A stretch of 64,000 nt of DNA from Pseudomonas sp. CCC3.1 (GTDB lineage Bacteria; Pseudomonadota; Gammaproteobacteria; Pseudomonadales; Pseudomonadaceae), in NCBI RefSeq assembly GCF_034347405.1, contig NZ_CP133778.1, positions 744,001 to 808,000 on the forward strand, read 5' to 3'. Positions 42,908-51,706 of the stretch are shown here, one piece after another (position 1 is the stretch's first letter; each line of letters starts with the position of its first letter). The position numbers and the translations under genes were made by a program. The notes below the pieces were generated by a model. The model was given only the letters and a program-made list of their open reading frames with translations. It made no database searches and had not been told where the DNA came from.

Positions 42908-43031
42908 TCTGTGTGGGCGCATTCTACAGATGAACGCTGGAGTGTCAACCTTAAATCGCGTAACTGATTGAAATACCCGGTTTTAATCTAGCTGCTCCGA
43001 TAGGTGGAGGAGGGTAAAAATACACGCGCAC

Positions 43032-43062
43032 AAAAAAGGCCACTCTTTCGAGTAGCCTTTTT
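43032..43062 (-). terminator. Terminator of initiator tRNA copy 2
   Basis: It is identical to the hairpin at 42793-42823 and lies seven bases past the CCA end. Each tRNA gene thus has its own terminator. Confidence 0.85.
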
Positions 43063-43069
43063 CGATGTT

Positions 43070-43146
<77 letters not shown>

Positions 43147-43222
43147 TCTGAGGTGCGCACTCTACAGTGATGAGCGAGTGAGTCAACCTTTAATGCACAA
43201 ATGGGCTAAATAAGTACCTGTC

Positions 43223-43290
43223 TGTAGGAGCGAGCTTGCCTCGCGATCTTTTTAAAGATCAAAAGATCGCGAGGCAAGTTCGCTCCTACG
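43223..43290. repeat. REP-like inverted repeat, family C
   Basis: TGTAGGAGCGAGCTTGCC and its near-complement GGCAAGTTCGCTCCTACG enclose a TCGCGATCTTTT/AAAAGATCGCGA stem. It is inserted between the second and third tRNA copies. Related copies are at 55293-55343 and 61299-61353. Confidence 0.75.
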
Positions 43291-43318
43291 GGTTTTGGTG
43301 CTAAAAACCAGCGCGCAC

Positions 43319-43349
43319 AAAAAAGGCCACTCTTTCGAGTAGCCTTTTT
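43319..43349 (-). terminator. Terminator of initiator tRNA copy 1
   Basis: This is the third identical copy of the AAAAAAGGC/GCCTTTTT hairpin, seven bases past the CCA end. Confidence 0.85.
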
Positions 43350-43356
43350 CGATGTT

Positions 43357-43433
<77 letters not shown>

Positions 43434-43645
43434 TCTGTGGGGCGGATTCTACAGTGATACGCGATGCTGTCAAACCTTAATTTAGAAAAAAGTCTTCTGG
43501 TTCAATCGCTTAGATAAAACTGCTGGTTATAAAAATGGCTGCAAGCCGTATAGCGCATGGGATACAGCGCTATTAGGGGGGCACAATTGATTAGGAAAAT
43601 AAATCCATACCACTTCGGCCGCGCTTGTCGGAGTCATCAACACTA

Positions 43646-43661
43646 CTGGTGCTATATACAG
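43646..43661 (+). promoter_or_regulatory. LexA (SOS) box of dinB
   Basis: CTGGTGCTATATACAG is a perfect CTG-N10-CAG site, 59 bp before the dinB start codon. Confidence 0.8.
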
Positions 43662-43719
43662 TTCTCGGTGACATACTGGCGACCTGCATTGCCTACCCCT
43701 TTGAAGAACATTGCCTTAC

Positions 43720-44787
43720 ATGACGCAGCGCAAAATCATCCACGTCGACTGTGACTGTTTCTATGCCGCTATTGAGATGCGTGATGACCCGAGCCTGGCG
43801 AACAAGCCCATGGCCGTCGGGGGCTCTGCCGACCGGCGCGGGGTGATTTCAACCTGTAACTACGAAGCAAGGGCGTATGGCGTGCGTTCGGCGATGGCGT
43901 CTCGACATGCCCTCAAGCTGTGTCCGGACCTGATCATCGTTAATGGCCGGATGGATGCTTATAAAGAAGCCTCAAAAGAAATCCATAGCATCTTGCGCGA
44001 TTACACCGAGTTGATTGAGCCGCTGTCATTGGATGAGGCCTATCTGGATGTGTCCGATAGCCCGCATTTTGGTGGCAGTGCCACGCGCATTGCTCAAGAC
44101 ATTCGGCGCCGGGTCTCGAATCAGTTGCACATCACGGTATCGGCGGGTGTGGCGCCGAACAAATTTCTGGCCAAGATCGCCAGTGACTGGAAAAAGCCCA
44201 ACGGACTGTTTGTGATCACCCCAGATCAGGTTGAAGACTTTGTCTCTGCGCTGCCGGTCAACAAGCTGCATGGGGTGGGCAAAGTCACGGCGGACAAGCT
44301 GGGGCGACTGGGGATTGAAACCTGCCAAGACCTGCGCGAATGGAAGAAGCTGGCGCTGGTGCGTGAATTCGGCAGTTTTGGTGAGCGATTGTGGGGGTTG
44401 GCACGTGGGATTGATGATCGGCTGGTGCAAAGTGACAGTCGACGCCAGTCAGTCAGCGTCGAAAATACCTACGACACAGACTTGCCGGATCTGGCCACCT
44501 GCCTGGAAAAGCTTCCCGAGCTTCTGGAGACGTTGAACAGGCGCATCAGCCGAATCGACAGCAGCTATCGCCCCGGAAAACCATTCGTCAAAGTTAAATT
44601 TCACGACTTTACCCAAACCACGCTGGAGCAATCCGGAGCGGGGCGGGACCTTGAAAGTTATCAGGGGTTGTTAAGCCAGGCATTTGCACGCGGCGCCAAG
44701 CCCGTTCGATTATTGGGGCTGGGCGTGCGTTTACATGATGTGAGCAGTGCTCATGAACAGCTGGAGTTGTTCGCGAGACTCCCGTAG
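43720..44787 (+). CDS. dinB: DNA polymerase IV
   Basis: This 355-residue Y-family translesion polymerase has catalytic aspartate Asp10 in HVDCDCFYAAIE and the Asp-Glu pair in EPLSLDEAYLDV near residue 103. The thumb helix-hairpin-helix is KLHGVGKVTADKLGRLGI, and the C-terminus ends in the beta-clamp-binding type QLELFARLP. The ATG at 43720 was chosen over a TTG nine bases upstream. The LexA box upstream indicates SOS induction. Confidence 0.95.
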   Translation: MTQRKIIHVDCDCFYAAIEMRDDPSLANKPMAVGGSADRRGVISTCNYEARAYGVRSAMASRHALKLCPDLIIVNGRMDAYKEASKEIHSILRDYTELIEPLSLDEAYLDVSDSPHFGGSATRIAQDIRRRVSNQLHITVSAGVAPNKFLAKIASDWKKPNGLFVITPDQVEDFVSALPVNKLHGVGKVTADKLGRLGIETCQDLREWKKLALVREFGSFGERLWGLARGIDDRLVQSDSRRQSVSVENTYDTDLPDLATCLEKLPELLETLNRRISRIDSSYRPGKPFVKVKFHDFTQTTLEQSGAGRDLESYQGLLSQAFARGAKPVRLLGLGVRLHDVSSAHEQLELFARLP

Positions 44788-44803
44788 CTGCCGCGACGCC
44801 CCT

Positions 44804-44895
44804 GGTGTGGGAGTCTGGCTTGCCAGCGATGCAGGCGACGCGGCGTGTCTGATACACCTTGTCGACTCAATCGCTGGCAAGCCAGCACCCGCAGG
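44804..44895. repeat. REP-like inverted repeat, family B
   Basis: GTGGGAGTCTGGCTTGCCAG and CTGGCAAGCCAGCACCCGCA are imperfect complements, with internal GCGATGCAGG and CAATCGCTGG. It lies between the convergent dinB and lipoprotein genes. Confidence 0.65.
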
Positions 44896-44919
44896 TCTAC
44901 AGCCAAAAGCGGTGCTGGT

Positions 44920-45873
44920 TTAGCTAACCCCAGGGTCCGCTACCAGTCGGCCTGCGTTCTTGGTCAGAGACTGAAGGAATTCACGCTGCAACTCAGGATC
45001 GTTGCGTGTGAGTTCGATCAGGCTTTGTTCCAGTTCGCTGGCTTCTTCTTCCAGCCCCAGTTCTGACAAGCGTTTGACCCGGTGAACCCATTGGTTGACA
45101 TCGTCACCCTCAAGGTCATCGTAGATCAGGTTGTGCGCTTCGAGCAATTTGCCACGCAGGTTGCTGCTGATCGACAAGGTCGAGTTTGAGTGAGTTTCGT
45201 CCTGGGCATCTTCGACGGTAATGGTCAGTTTGTTAACGTGATTCAGGTCTTGCTCGGCAAACGGGCTGTCGAGCAAGTTGAGGCGCAACACACCATTGCG
45301 GTCAGTGGTCAGCTCGTGGCTTTGCTTGCCTGCACTGACGATGACCGGGCGTTCAGCCCACGGCAGGCTTGAATACTCCAGCCGCTTGTCGCGTTGAACC
45401 TCGTCAATGCCAGCCAGATTCTGCTCGGCGCGGCCATGGGATTGCACGTTCATGGCCGGGTTAATGCCCGCAAATCCGTAACTGATCCAGTCTTTGGTGA
45501 CGCTGTCCGGTAATTGCCCAAACATGAACACGTTCAGTACATTGGCGCCGACACCGGCCACAATCGCGACCGCGCCCAGCGGGACTTCGTAGATTTCACG
45601 CCACGGCTGGTAGGGCGTGTAACGGTCGTAATGACGGGTGACATCGAACTCAGTGACTTCAAACGTCTTTTGTTCATTGATGCGCACACGGCGTTGCGGC
45701 AGTTCCAGCACAGACGGTGAACCGACATCAATCTGCAGTTCATGTGCGAGCAGTTTGCGCTCAATGCGCTCCTCGTGTTCGCTGCGTTGCGACATGTGAT
45801 TGGCACAGCCGCTCAACAGCAGGGCGCCGCACATGGCGGCGCCCCCGAGGGTTAAGGTACTTCGATTGAACAT
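44920..45873 (-). CDS. Hypothetical lipoprotein
   Basis: This 317-residue predicted lipoprotein has a signal with lipobox LLLSGC (Cys23), then CANHMSQRSEHEERIERKL. A mid-protein hydrophobic stretch (LGAVAIVAGVGANVLNVFMFG, about residues 98-118) may insert in or lie on the membrane. The C-terminal 80 residues are acidic and helical (LIYDDLEGDDVNQWV, EEEASELEQSL). I do not recognise a characterised family. It is on the same strand as proS, whose stop is 18 bp upstream of its start, so the two are probably co-transcribed. Confidence 0.75.
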   Translation of the reverse strand: MFNRSTLTLGGAAMCGALLLSGCANHMSQRSEHEERIERKLLAHELQIDVGSPSVLELPQRRVRINEQKTFEVTEFDVTRHYDRYTPYQPWREIYEVPLGAVAIVAGVGANVLNVFMFGQLPDSVTKDWISYGFAGINPAMNVQSHGRAEQNLAGIDEVQRDKRLEYSSLPWAERPVIVSAGKQSHELTTDRNGVLRLNLLDSPFAEQDLNHVNKLTITVEDAQDETHSNSTLSISSNLRGKLLEAHNLIYDDLEGDDVNQWVHRVKRLSELGLEEEASELEQSLIELTRNDPELQREFLQSLTKNAGRLVADPGVS

Positions 45874-45891
45874 GGCGTCTCTAATCTGGGT

Positions 45892-47607
45892 TCAGCGACG
45901 GATGCGCGCCTGAAGGAAGGCCAGGACGTCAGCAACGGGCAGGGCTTGCGGCTCTGCTTCGGTGCGGCTCTTGTATTCCAGATTGCCTTCGGCCAGACCA
46001 CGGTCACTGACAACGATCCGGTGCGGGATGCCGATCAGTTCCATGTCTGCGAACTTGATGCCTGGGCTGGTTTTCTTGTCACGGTCGTCCAGCAGCACTT
46101 CAAAACCGGCAGCGGTCAGTTGTGCATACAGTGCGTCGGTGGCTTCGCGCACGGCTTCAGTTTCGTAGCGCAGGGGTACCAGGGCAACCTGGAAAGGTGC
46201 CAGCGCGTCGCTCCAGATGATGCCGCGTTCGTCGTTGTTCTGCTCGATGGCCGCAGCCACCACGCGAGAAACGCCGATGCCGTAGCAACCCATGGTCAGG
46301 GTCACAGGCTTGCCGTTTTCGCCCAGTACCTGGCACTTCATCGCTTCGCTGTACTTGGTGCCCAGCTGGAAGATGTGGCCGACTTCGATGCCGCGCTTGA
46401 TTTCCAGCGTGCCTTTGCCGTCCGGGCTTGGATCGCCCGCGACCACGTTGCGCAGGTCGGCAACGGTAGGTACTGGCAGATCGCGCTCCCAGTTCACGCC
46501 GAAGTAGTGTTTGTCGTCGATGTTGGCACCCACACCAAAGTCGCTCATTAGCTCGACCGACCGGTCAATGATGCACGGCAGTGGCAGGTTCAGCGGGCCC
46601 AGGGAGCCAGCACCGGCGCCGATCGCGTCACGCAGTTCAGCGTCTGAGGCCATGGTCAACGGGCTTGCTACCAGAGGATGGTTGCCAGCCTTGATTTCGT
46701 TGAGTTCGTGATCGCCACGGATCACCAGCGCGATCAGTTTGCCTTCTTCGGCAGCGTGAACGATCAGGGTCTTGACGGTCTTTTCGATTGGCAGGTTGTA
46801 GCCTTCTACCAATTGGGCAATGGTTTTGGCGTCTGGGGTGTCGACCAGGCGAAGCTCTTCGGTGGCCGCACCGCGCGAGGTTTCGGCTGGAACCGCTTCG
46901 GCCTTCTCGATGTTGGCGGCGTAGTCGGAGCCATTGCTGAACACGATGTCGTCTTCACCGGACTCGGCCAGTACGTGAAACTCGTGGGAGCCAGCGCCAC
47001 CGATGGAGCCGTTGTCGGCTTCAACCGGGCGGAAGTTGACGCCCAGGCGAGTGAACACGTTGCAGTAGGCTTGGTGCATGCGGTCATAAGTGATCTGCAG
47101 CGATGCCTGGTCTGCGTGGAACGAATAGGCATCTTTCATGATGAATTCGCGACCGCGCATCAAACCGAAGCGTGGGCGGATCTCGTCACGGAACTTGGTC
47201 TGGATTTGATACAGATTGATCGGCAACTGCTTGTAGCTGTTCAGCTCGTTGCGGCACAGATCGGTGATGACTTCTTCGTGGGTTGGGCCCACGCAGAACT
47301 CGCGACCGTGGCGATCTTTAAGGCGCAGTAACTCTGGGCCGTATTCTTGCCAGCGACCAGACTCTTGCCACAATTCAGCCGGCTGAATGCTCGGCATCAG
47401 CACTTCCAGAGCGCCTGCAGCGTCCATTTCTTCGCGAACAATGGCTTCGGCCTTGCGCATGATCCGCAAGCCCATGGGCAGCCAGGTGTAAAGGCCAGAA
47501 GCCAGTTTGCGAATCATGCCGGCGCGCAGCATCAGCTGATGGCTGATAACGACCGCGTCCGAAGGCGTTTCTTTCTGTGTGGCGAGCAAATATTGACTGG
47601 TGCGCAT
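45892..47607 (-). CDS. proS: Prolyl-tRNA synthetase
   Basis: This 571-residue class II aminoacyl-tRNA synthetase of the bacterial type charges tRNA-Pro. Motif 1 is near GLYTWLPMGLRIMRKAEAIVREEM, motif 2 near FRDEIRPRFGLMRGREFIMKDAYSFH, and motif 3 in CYGIGVSRVVAAAIEQ. Between motifs 2 and 3 sits the YbaK-type editing insertion (about residues 225-390) that clears misacylated Ala-tRNA-Pro. The C-terminal anticodon-binding domain ends LAFLQARIRR. Length equals that of E. coli ProS (572). Confidence 0.97.
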   Translation of the reverse strand: MRTSQYLLATQKETPSDAVVISHQLMLRAGMIRKLASGLYTWLPMGLRIMRKAEAIVREEMDAAGALEVLMPSIQPAELWQESGRWQEYGPELLRLKDRHGREFCVGPTHEEVITDLCRNELNSYKQLPINLYQIQTKFRDEIRPRFGLMRGREFIMKDAYSFHADQASLQITYDRMHQAYCNVFTRLGVNFRPVEADNGSIGGAGSHEFHVLAESGEDDIVFSNGSDYAANIEKAEAVPAETSRGAATEELRLVDTPDAKTIAQLVEGYNLPIEKTVKTLIVHAAEEGKLIALVIRGDHELNEIKAGNHPLVASPLTMASDAELRDAIGAGAGSLGPLNLPLPCIIDRSVELMSDFGVGANIDDKHYFGVNWERDLPVPTVADLRNVVAGDPSPDGKGTLEIKRGIEVGHIFQLGTKYSEAMKCQVLGENGKPVTLTMGCYGIGVSRVVAAAIEQNNDERGIIWSDALAPFQVALVPLRYETEAVREATDALYAQLTAAGFEVLLDDRDKKTSPGIKFADMELIGIPHRIVVSDRGLAEGNLEYKSRTEAEPQALPVADVLAFLQARIRR

Positions 47608-47707
47608 GAGTAGTCGTTGCCGTTGCTGGTGACTAAAAGTGATTGGGCATTGTACGGGCGAGATGTGTTTGCGTACAGGCCAGGGGAGGGAGCGCTGCTC
47701 CCTCCGC

Positions 47708-49255
47708 TTATTCGGGGTGTTTTTCGACGTCTTCGACGGGTTTCAGGCGCGCCCTGCGGGTTTCCTGATACCAGTGCAGGCTGATCAGCAGCAGTGTCGG
47801 AATGCCCATCAGTGCGGTGATGATAAAGAAGTTGTGATAGCCAAACTTCTCGACCATGACCCCTGAATAGCCGCCCATCAAACGCGGAAGCAACAGCATG
47901 ATCGAACTGAGCAGGGCGTATTGGGTGGCGGAAAACTTGAGGTTGGTGAGGCTCGACAGGTAGGCCACGAAGGCTGAGGTGGCGAGGCCAGAGCTGAAGT
48001 TGTCGAGCGAAATCGTGACAATCAGCATCTGCAGGTTCGGGCCCATGTCGGCCAGCAGCATAAATAGAAGGTTTGTGGCGGCGGACGCGGCTCCGCCAAT
48101 CAGCAGAATCGGCAAAATGCCGAAACGCACAATCAGCAAACCGCCCATACCGGCCCCGAGAAGGGTCATGATCAGGCCGAAAATCTTGCTCACGCCTGCT
48201 ATTTGATCTTTGGTGAAACCTTGGTCGATATAGAACACGTTGGCCATCACGCCCATGACCGTGTCCGACATGCGATAGGTCGCAATCAAGCCGAGCAGCA
48301 GTAACGCTTGCCAGCGATAGCGCACGATAAAGTCGTTTACCGGTGTCAGAACCGGCGCCAATCCGCGTCGTCCCATTGATGACAAGCACAGTACAGTCAG
48401 CACGGTGTAGAGGATGGCACGCAGGAAAGCCCGATCCTCCATCACCAGTTTCATGGGGCTTACGCCTTCAAATAGCACGCCTGCAAAGTTGGTGTTGTAC
48501 AGCTGAGTGAACATGGCCGGGACGGAAACCAGCAGCACGATCAGTACGAAAACCGAGGCCAGTTGATGGACAAAGCTATAGCGCCCTGCAGATAACTGAG
48601 TCTTCAAGGTTACTGGCGGTTCGCGCATGAAAAAGGTGGTGAGCAGCGCCGGAACCATCAGCAGCCCGAAGAGCACATAGGTGCCGGTCCAGGCGGAGTG
48701 TTTGTAGTTGAAGCCTGTCGAGCCGAACCCTTCGGCAAAAAATAGTGCGCCCGCTGTGGCCAGCAACGCAGCCACCCGATAGCCGGACATGTAACTGGCG
48801 GCGAGTGCGGCCTGGCGGTTGTCGCTGGCAATTTCCAGTCGATAGGCGTCAATCGCAATGTCTTGGGTTGCGGATGCGAAAGACACGACAACGGCGATGG
48901 CAATCAACCATGAAAGGTGTTTTTGCGGGTCACAAAAACCCATGCCGATCAGGCCGAGGATTACCAGCGTCTGTGACAACACCAGCCAAGAGCGGCGTCG
49001 ACCCAGTTTTCCGAGCAATGGCAAGCGCCACTGATCGAGCAGCGGCGACCACACCCATTTAAAGGCGTAGGCGAGTCCGATCAGGCTTGCATAACCGATG
49101 GTTTCACGGGCCACACCGGCTTCGCGCAACCACACAGACAGCGTTGAAAACACCAGCATGTACGGCAAACCGGCGGCGAAACCGAGCAACAACAGCACAA
49201 GGGTTGAGGGGCTGGAATAGGCAGCTAGCGCTTCGCGCCAGGTTTTACGGGGCAT
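47708..49255 (-). CDS. ampG: Muropeptide permease AmpG
   Basis: This 515-residue major facilitator protein imports N-acetylglucosaminyl-anhydromuropeptides for cell-wall recycling and, through AmpR, beta-lactamase signalling. It has some 12-14 predicted helices. The typical start SPSTLVLLLLGFAAGLPYMLVFSTLSVWLREAGV, the segment YAFKWVWSPLLDQ near residue 63 and the SATQDIAIDAYRLE motif near residue 130 are AmpG hallmarks. No ampC or ampR lies nearby. A divergent paralogue (AmpP type) cannot be excluded from sequence reading alone. Confidence 0.85.
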   Translation of the reverse strand: MPRKTWREALAAYSSPSTLVLLLLGFAAGLPYMLVFSTLSVWLREAGVARETIGYASLIGLAYAFKWVWSPLLDQWRLPLLGKLGRRRSWLVLSQTLVILGLIGMGFCDPQKHLSWLIAIAVVVSFASATQDIAIDAYRLEIASDNRQAALAASYMSGYRVAALLATAGALFFAEGFGSTGFNYKHSAWTGTYVLFGLLMVPALLTTFFMREPPVTLKTQLSAGRYSFVHQLASVFVLIVLLVSVPAMFTQLYNTNFAGVLFEGVSPMKLVMEDRAFLRAILYTVLTVLCLSSMGRRGLAPVLTPVNDFIVRYRWQALLLLGLIATYRMSDTVMGVMANVFYIDQGFTKDQIAGVSKIFGLIMTLLGAGMGGLLIVRFGILPILLIGGAASAATNLLFMLLADMGPNLQMLIVTISLDNFSSGLATSAFVAYLSSLTNLKFSATQYALLSSIMLLLPRLMGGYSGVMVEKFGYHNFFIITALMGIPTLLLISLHWYQETRRARLKPVEDVEKHPE

Positions 49256-49297
49256 GGACTCGAGTCTGCCTCTGATTGCGGAAACAAAGGGCGCACT

Positions 49298-49651
49298 CTA
49301 ACCGCAGTGCTCTATCGGGCGCCAGCCATGGCGACGCATATCCACGCGATTATTAACAATGCTTAACCCTTCACTGCGCAGACGCGCTCGCTGTTCGTCG
49401 CCGGATACACTGCCTGCGGGCAAACTGATCCGGCCGCCAGCTGCCAACACCCGATGCCACGGCAATCGGGTGTCTTCGGGAAGCTGGCTCAATGTGCGTC
49501 CGACCCAACGTGCTGCGCGCCCCAAACCCGCCAAATCAGCGAGTTGGCCGTAGGTCACAACCTTGCCTGAGGGCACCAGTATCAAGGTTGAATAAAGAGC
49601 CGTGCGGCGAATCTCGGCAGGTGTTGGCTCAGCATGGGGCGGTGTATTCAT
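49298..49651 (-). CDS. atl: Alkyltransferase-like protein (ATL), MGMT family without the reactive Cys
   Basis: This 117-residue protein has the MGMT/Ogt DNA-binding fold. The N-terminal half gives the helix-turn-helix SGKVVTYGQLADLAGLGRAARWVGRTL. The active-site motif PCHR of true O6-alkylguanine transferases is PWHR here (LPWHRVLAAGG), so the alkyl-accepting cysteine is Trp. Such ATL proteins bind O6-alkylguanine, flip it out and hand the lesion to nucleotide excision repair. The size (about 110) fits E. coli Atl (YbaZ). Confidence 0.88.
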   Translation of the reverse strand: MNTPPHAEPTPAEIRRTALYSTLILVPSGKVVTYGQLADLAGLGRAARWVGRTLSQLPEDTRLPWHRVLAAGGRISLPAGSVSGDEQRARLRSEGLSIVNNRVDMRRHGWRPIEHCG

Positions 49652-49810
49652 GGGCAGTGTTATGAATTCATGGCGTTGAGAGGTTAGACGTTTCTGGCAA
49701 CTCTTCCGATAAATGAACTACATGATTATCAGCCGGTCTTTCTTTATCTGGGGTGTGTCCATCTGGATAATGCCAACATTCTTTCGAAAATCTGAGTTTC
49801 GCATCTGCTT

Positions 49811-50824
49811 ATGTTGTCCAGAACCCTGTTATGCCTTGCCATCCTGAATGTGTCCACGCCTTTACTTGCCGACACGGTCTGGCTGAAGAACGGCGATCGG
49901 CTGAGCGGAAAAATCAAAGTGTTTGATGGTGGCAAGTTGCTCATTCAGACCGATTATGCGGGCGCCATTCCTATTGACTGGAAGCAAGTCAAAACCCTGG
50001 AAAGTGATCAGGAATTGTTGGTCAAACAGGATGCTTACGTCGGTGAAAAGGCCAAGTCGCTCAAACCCGCCGACGATGGGCACGTCACGCTGGCCAATGG
50101 TGATGCCCCTAAAACCGTTGAGTTGGCCAGTATCCAGCAAATCATGAAGCCCAAGCCGCTTATCGAAGACTTTTCCTGGAAAGGTAATGTTGATGTTGCG
50201 CTGGACTACAAGCGTGCGGACAAAGATACCGATGACTACGACATCGACTTCAAGACCACCGCTCGTCATGGTGCCTGGCGTCATCATGCAGAGGGTTCAT
50301 ATAACCGCGAGTTTCAGAATGATGTCGTCACCACTGACAACTGGAACGCCGAGTATGCGCTCGACCACTTTATTGATGACAAGTGGTATTGGCAGGGGCG
50401 TTTGAGTTACACCCGAGACAGGGTCGAAGACATTTCTCGTCAGCGCACTGTGGGTACAGGTCCGGGCTATCAGTTTTGGGATGACGAGCTGGGAGCCTTC
50501 TCGCTGGGGTCACTGCTGAACCGTACCGATTACGAATACTCGGACGGCCAGAAAAACAACTTCTACTCGTTGGCCATGAAGTGGGATTACAACCGGTATC
50601 TGGTAGGCAAAACAGTATCCATCTTTACCAATGGCGAGCTGGGTAAGCCGCTGGAAGGGGCGTCAGATTACAGCCTCGATGCTGAAATCGGCTTGCGTTA
50701 TAAAGTGACCGAATGGGCATCGCTCAACCTCAAGGCCGAAAAAGACCTGATTGGCAGCGGAAGTGGTTCGGACAACGCACTCAATAAAACCCGTTACACC
50801 GCAGGGTTTGGCGTGATGTGGTAG
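49811..50824 (+). CDS. DUF481 family outer-membrane protein (YdiY-like)
   Basis: This 337-residue secreted protein has a signal peptide (LLCLAILNVSTPLLA, cleavage near residue 20). A small N-terminal domain follows (DTVWLKNGDRLSGKIKVFDGGKLLIQTDYAG, Sm-like appearance). Next comes a DUF481 beta-barrel rich in alternating aromatic strands (WYWQGRLSYTRDRVED, NRYLVGKTVSIFTNGELG) ending in an outer-membrane-type C-terminus, AGFGVMW. E. coli YdiY is related. The cargo or function is unknown. Monocistronic. Confidence 0.82.
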   Translation: MLSRTLLCLAILNVSTPLLADTVWLKNGDRLSGKIKVFDGGKLLIQTDYAGAIPIDWKQVKTLESDQELLVKQDAYVGEKAKSLKPADDGHVTLANGDAPKTVELASIQQIMKPKPLIEDFSWKGNVDVALDYKRADKDTDDYDIDFKTTARHGAWRHHAEGSYNREFQNDVVTTDNWNAEYALDHFIDDKWYWQGRLSYTRDRVEDISRQRTVGTGPGYQFWDDELGAFSLGSLLNRTDYEYSDGQKNNFYSLAMKWDYNRYLVGKTVSIFTNGELGKPLEGASDYSLDAEIGLRYKVTEWASLNLKAEKDLIGSGSGSDNALNKTRYTAGFGVMW

Positions 50825-50834
50825 CCATTGTCGC

Positions 50835-50870
50835 GGCTGCGATCCTTGCCAACGTCAAAAGATCGCAGCC
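50835..50870. repeat. Inverted repeat between DUF481 and SDR genes
   Basis: GGCTGCGATC and GATCGCAGCC form a perfect 10-bp stem over 16 bases, with a core shared with family A REP elements. It lies between convergent genes and may act as a terminator. Confidence 0.55.
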
Positions 50871-50895
50871 TTCGGCAGTTTCCACGCGCGGGTTT

Positions 50896-51654
50896 TTAAA
50901 TCCGCAACCCGCCGTCCAACTCCAGAATCCGCCCGCTGTAATAATCGTTTTCGAAAATGTACGCTGCCGAATGGGCGATCTCCTCAACTTTTCCCATTCG
51001 TTTGAGCGGGATGCCTGAGGTCATTTTCTCTAGCGCTTCGGGCCTCATGCCCAGCGTCATCTCGGTTTCGATAAAGCCGGGAGCAATTCCCGCCACACGA
51101 ATGCCGTAGCGCGCCAGCTCTTTGGCCCAGGTCACGGTTGCCGCTGCCACGCCTGCCTTGGCGGCTGAGTAGTTGGTTTGGCCAACGTTGCCCGCCCGCG
51201 AGATCGACGAAATATTGATAATTGCGCCCTGGTTGTTCAGTTCGATCATTTTCGCTGCCACCTCGCGGGTGCACAGGAACACCCCGGTCAGGTTGACGTC
51301 GATGACGGCCTGCCATTGCGCCAGACTCATCTTGGTCATCACACCGTCCTTGACCTTTAAAAGCAGGCCGTCACGCAGGATTCCGGCATTGTTGACCAGA
51401 CCATTGATCGCGCCAAAGTCTTCAGCAATTTGCCCCACGGTTTGTGTAACCTGCTCTTCGTCCGCCACGTTGCACACGTAAGCGCGAGCTTCGACACCGT
51501 GGGCCTCACAGGCGGCTACAGCCAGCTCGAGCTTTTGCGGGTTAAGGTCGACCAGTGCCAGTTTTGCGCCCTTGGCTGCGAGATACTCGGCCATTGCGCG
51601 ACCTAGCCCTTGGCAGCCGCCAGTGATAATGATTACTTTGTCTTTTAGTTGCAT
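50896..51654 (-). CDS. Short-chain dehydrogenase/reductase (FabG-like)
   Basis: This 252-residue SDR has the NAD(P)-binding motif TGGCQGLGRA near residue 11, NNAG near residue 88, and the catalytic Ser in INISSISRAG with Tyr-x-x-x-Lys in NYSAAKAG (about 161-165). It ends in a C-terminal LELDGGLRI. Asp37 after strand 2 (LALVDLNPQ) suggests NAD rather than NADP preference, an inference. It resembles 3-oxoacyl-ACP reductases, but the gene is not in a fatty-acid operon, so the substrate is open. Confidence 0.85.
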   Translation of the reverse strand: MQLKDKVIIITGGCQGLGRAMAEYLAAKGAKLALVDLNPQKLELAVAACEAHGVEARAYVCNVADEEQVTQTVGQIAEDFGAINGLVNNAGILRDGLLLKVKDGVMTKMSLAQWQAVIDVNLTGVFLCTREVAAKMIELNNQGAIINISSISRAGNVGQTNYSAAKAGVAAATVTWAKELARYGIRVAGIAPGFIETEMTLGMRPEALEKMTSGIPLKRMGKVEEIAHSAAYIFENDYYSGRILELDGGLRI

Positions 51655-51706
51655 GAGTGCCCTGATCTCGACCGTTTCGGCGGGTTTTTTATTGAGGAGT
51701 CATAAG

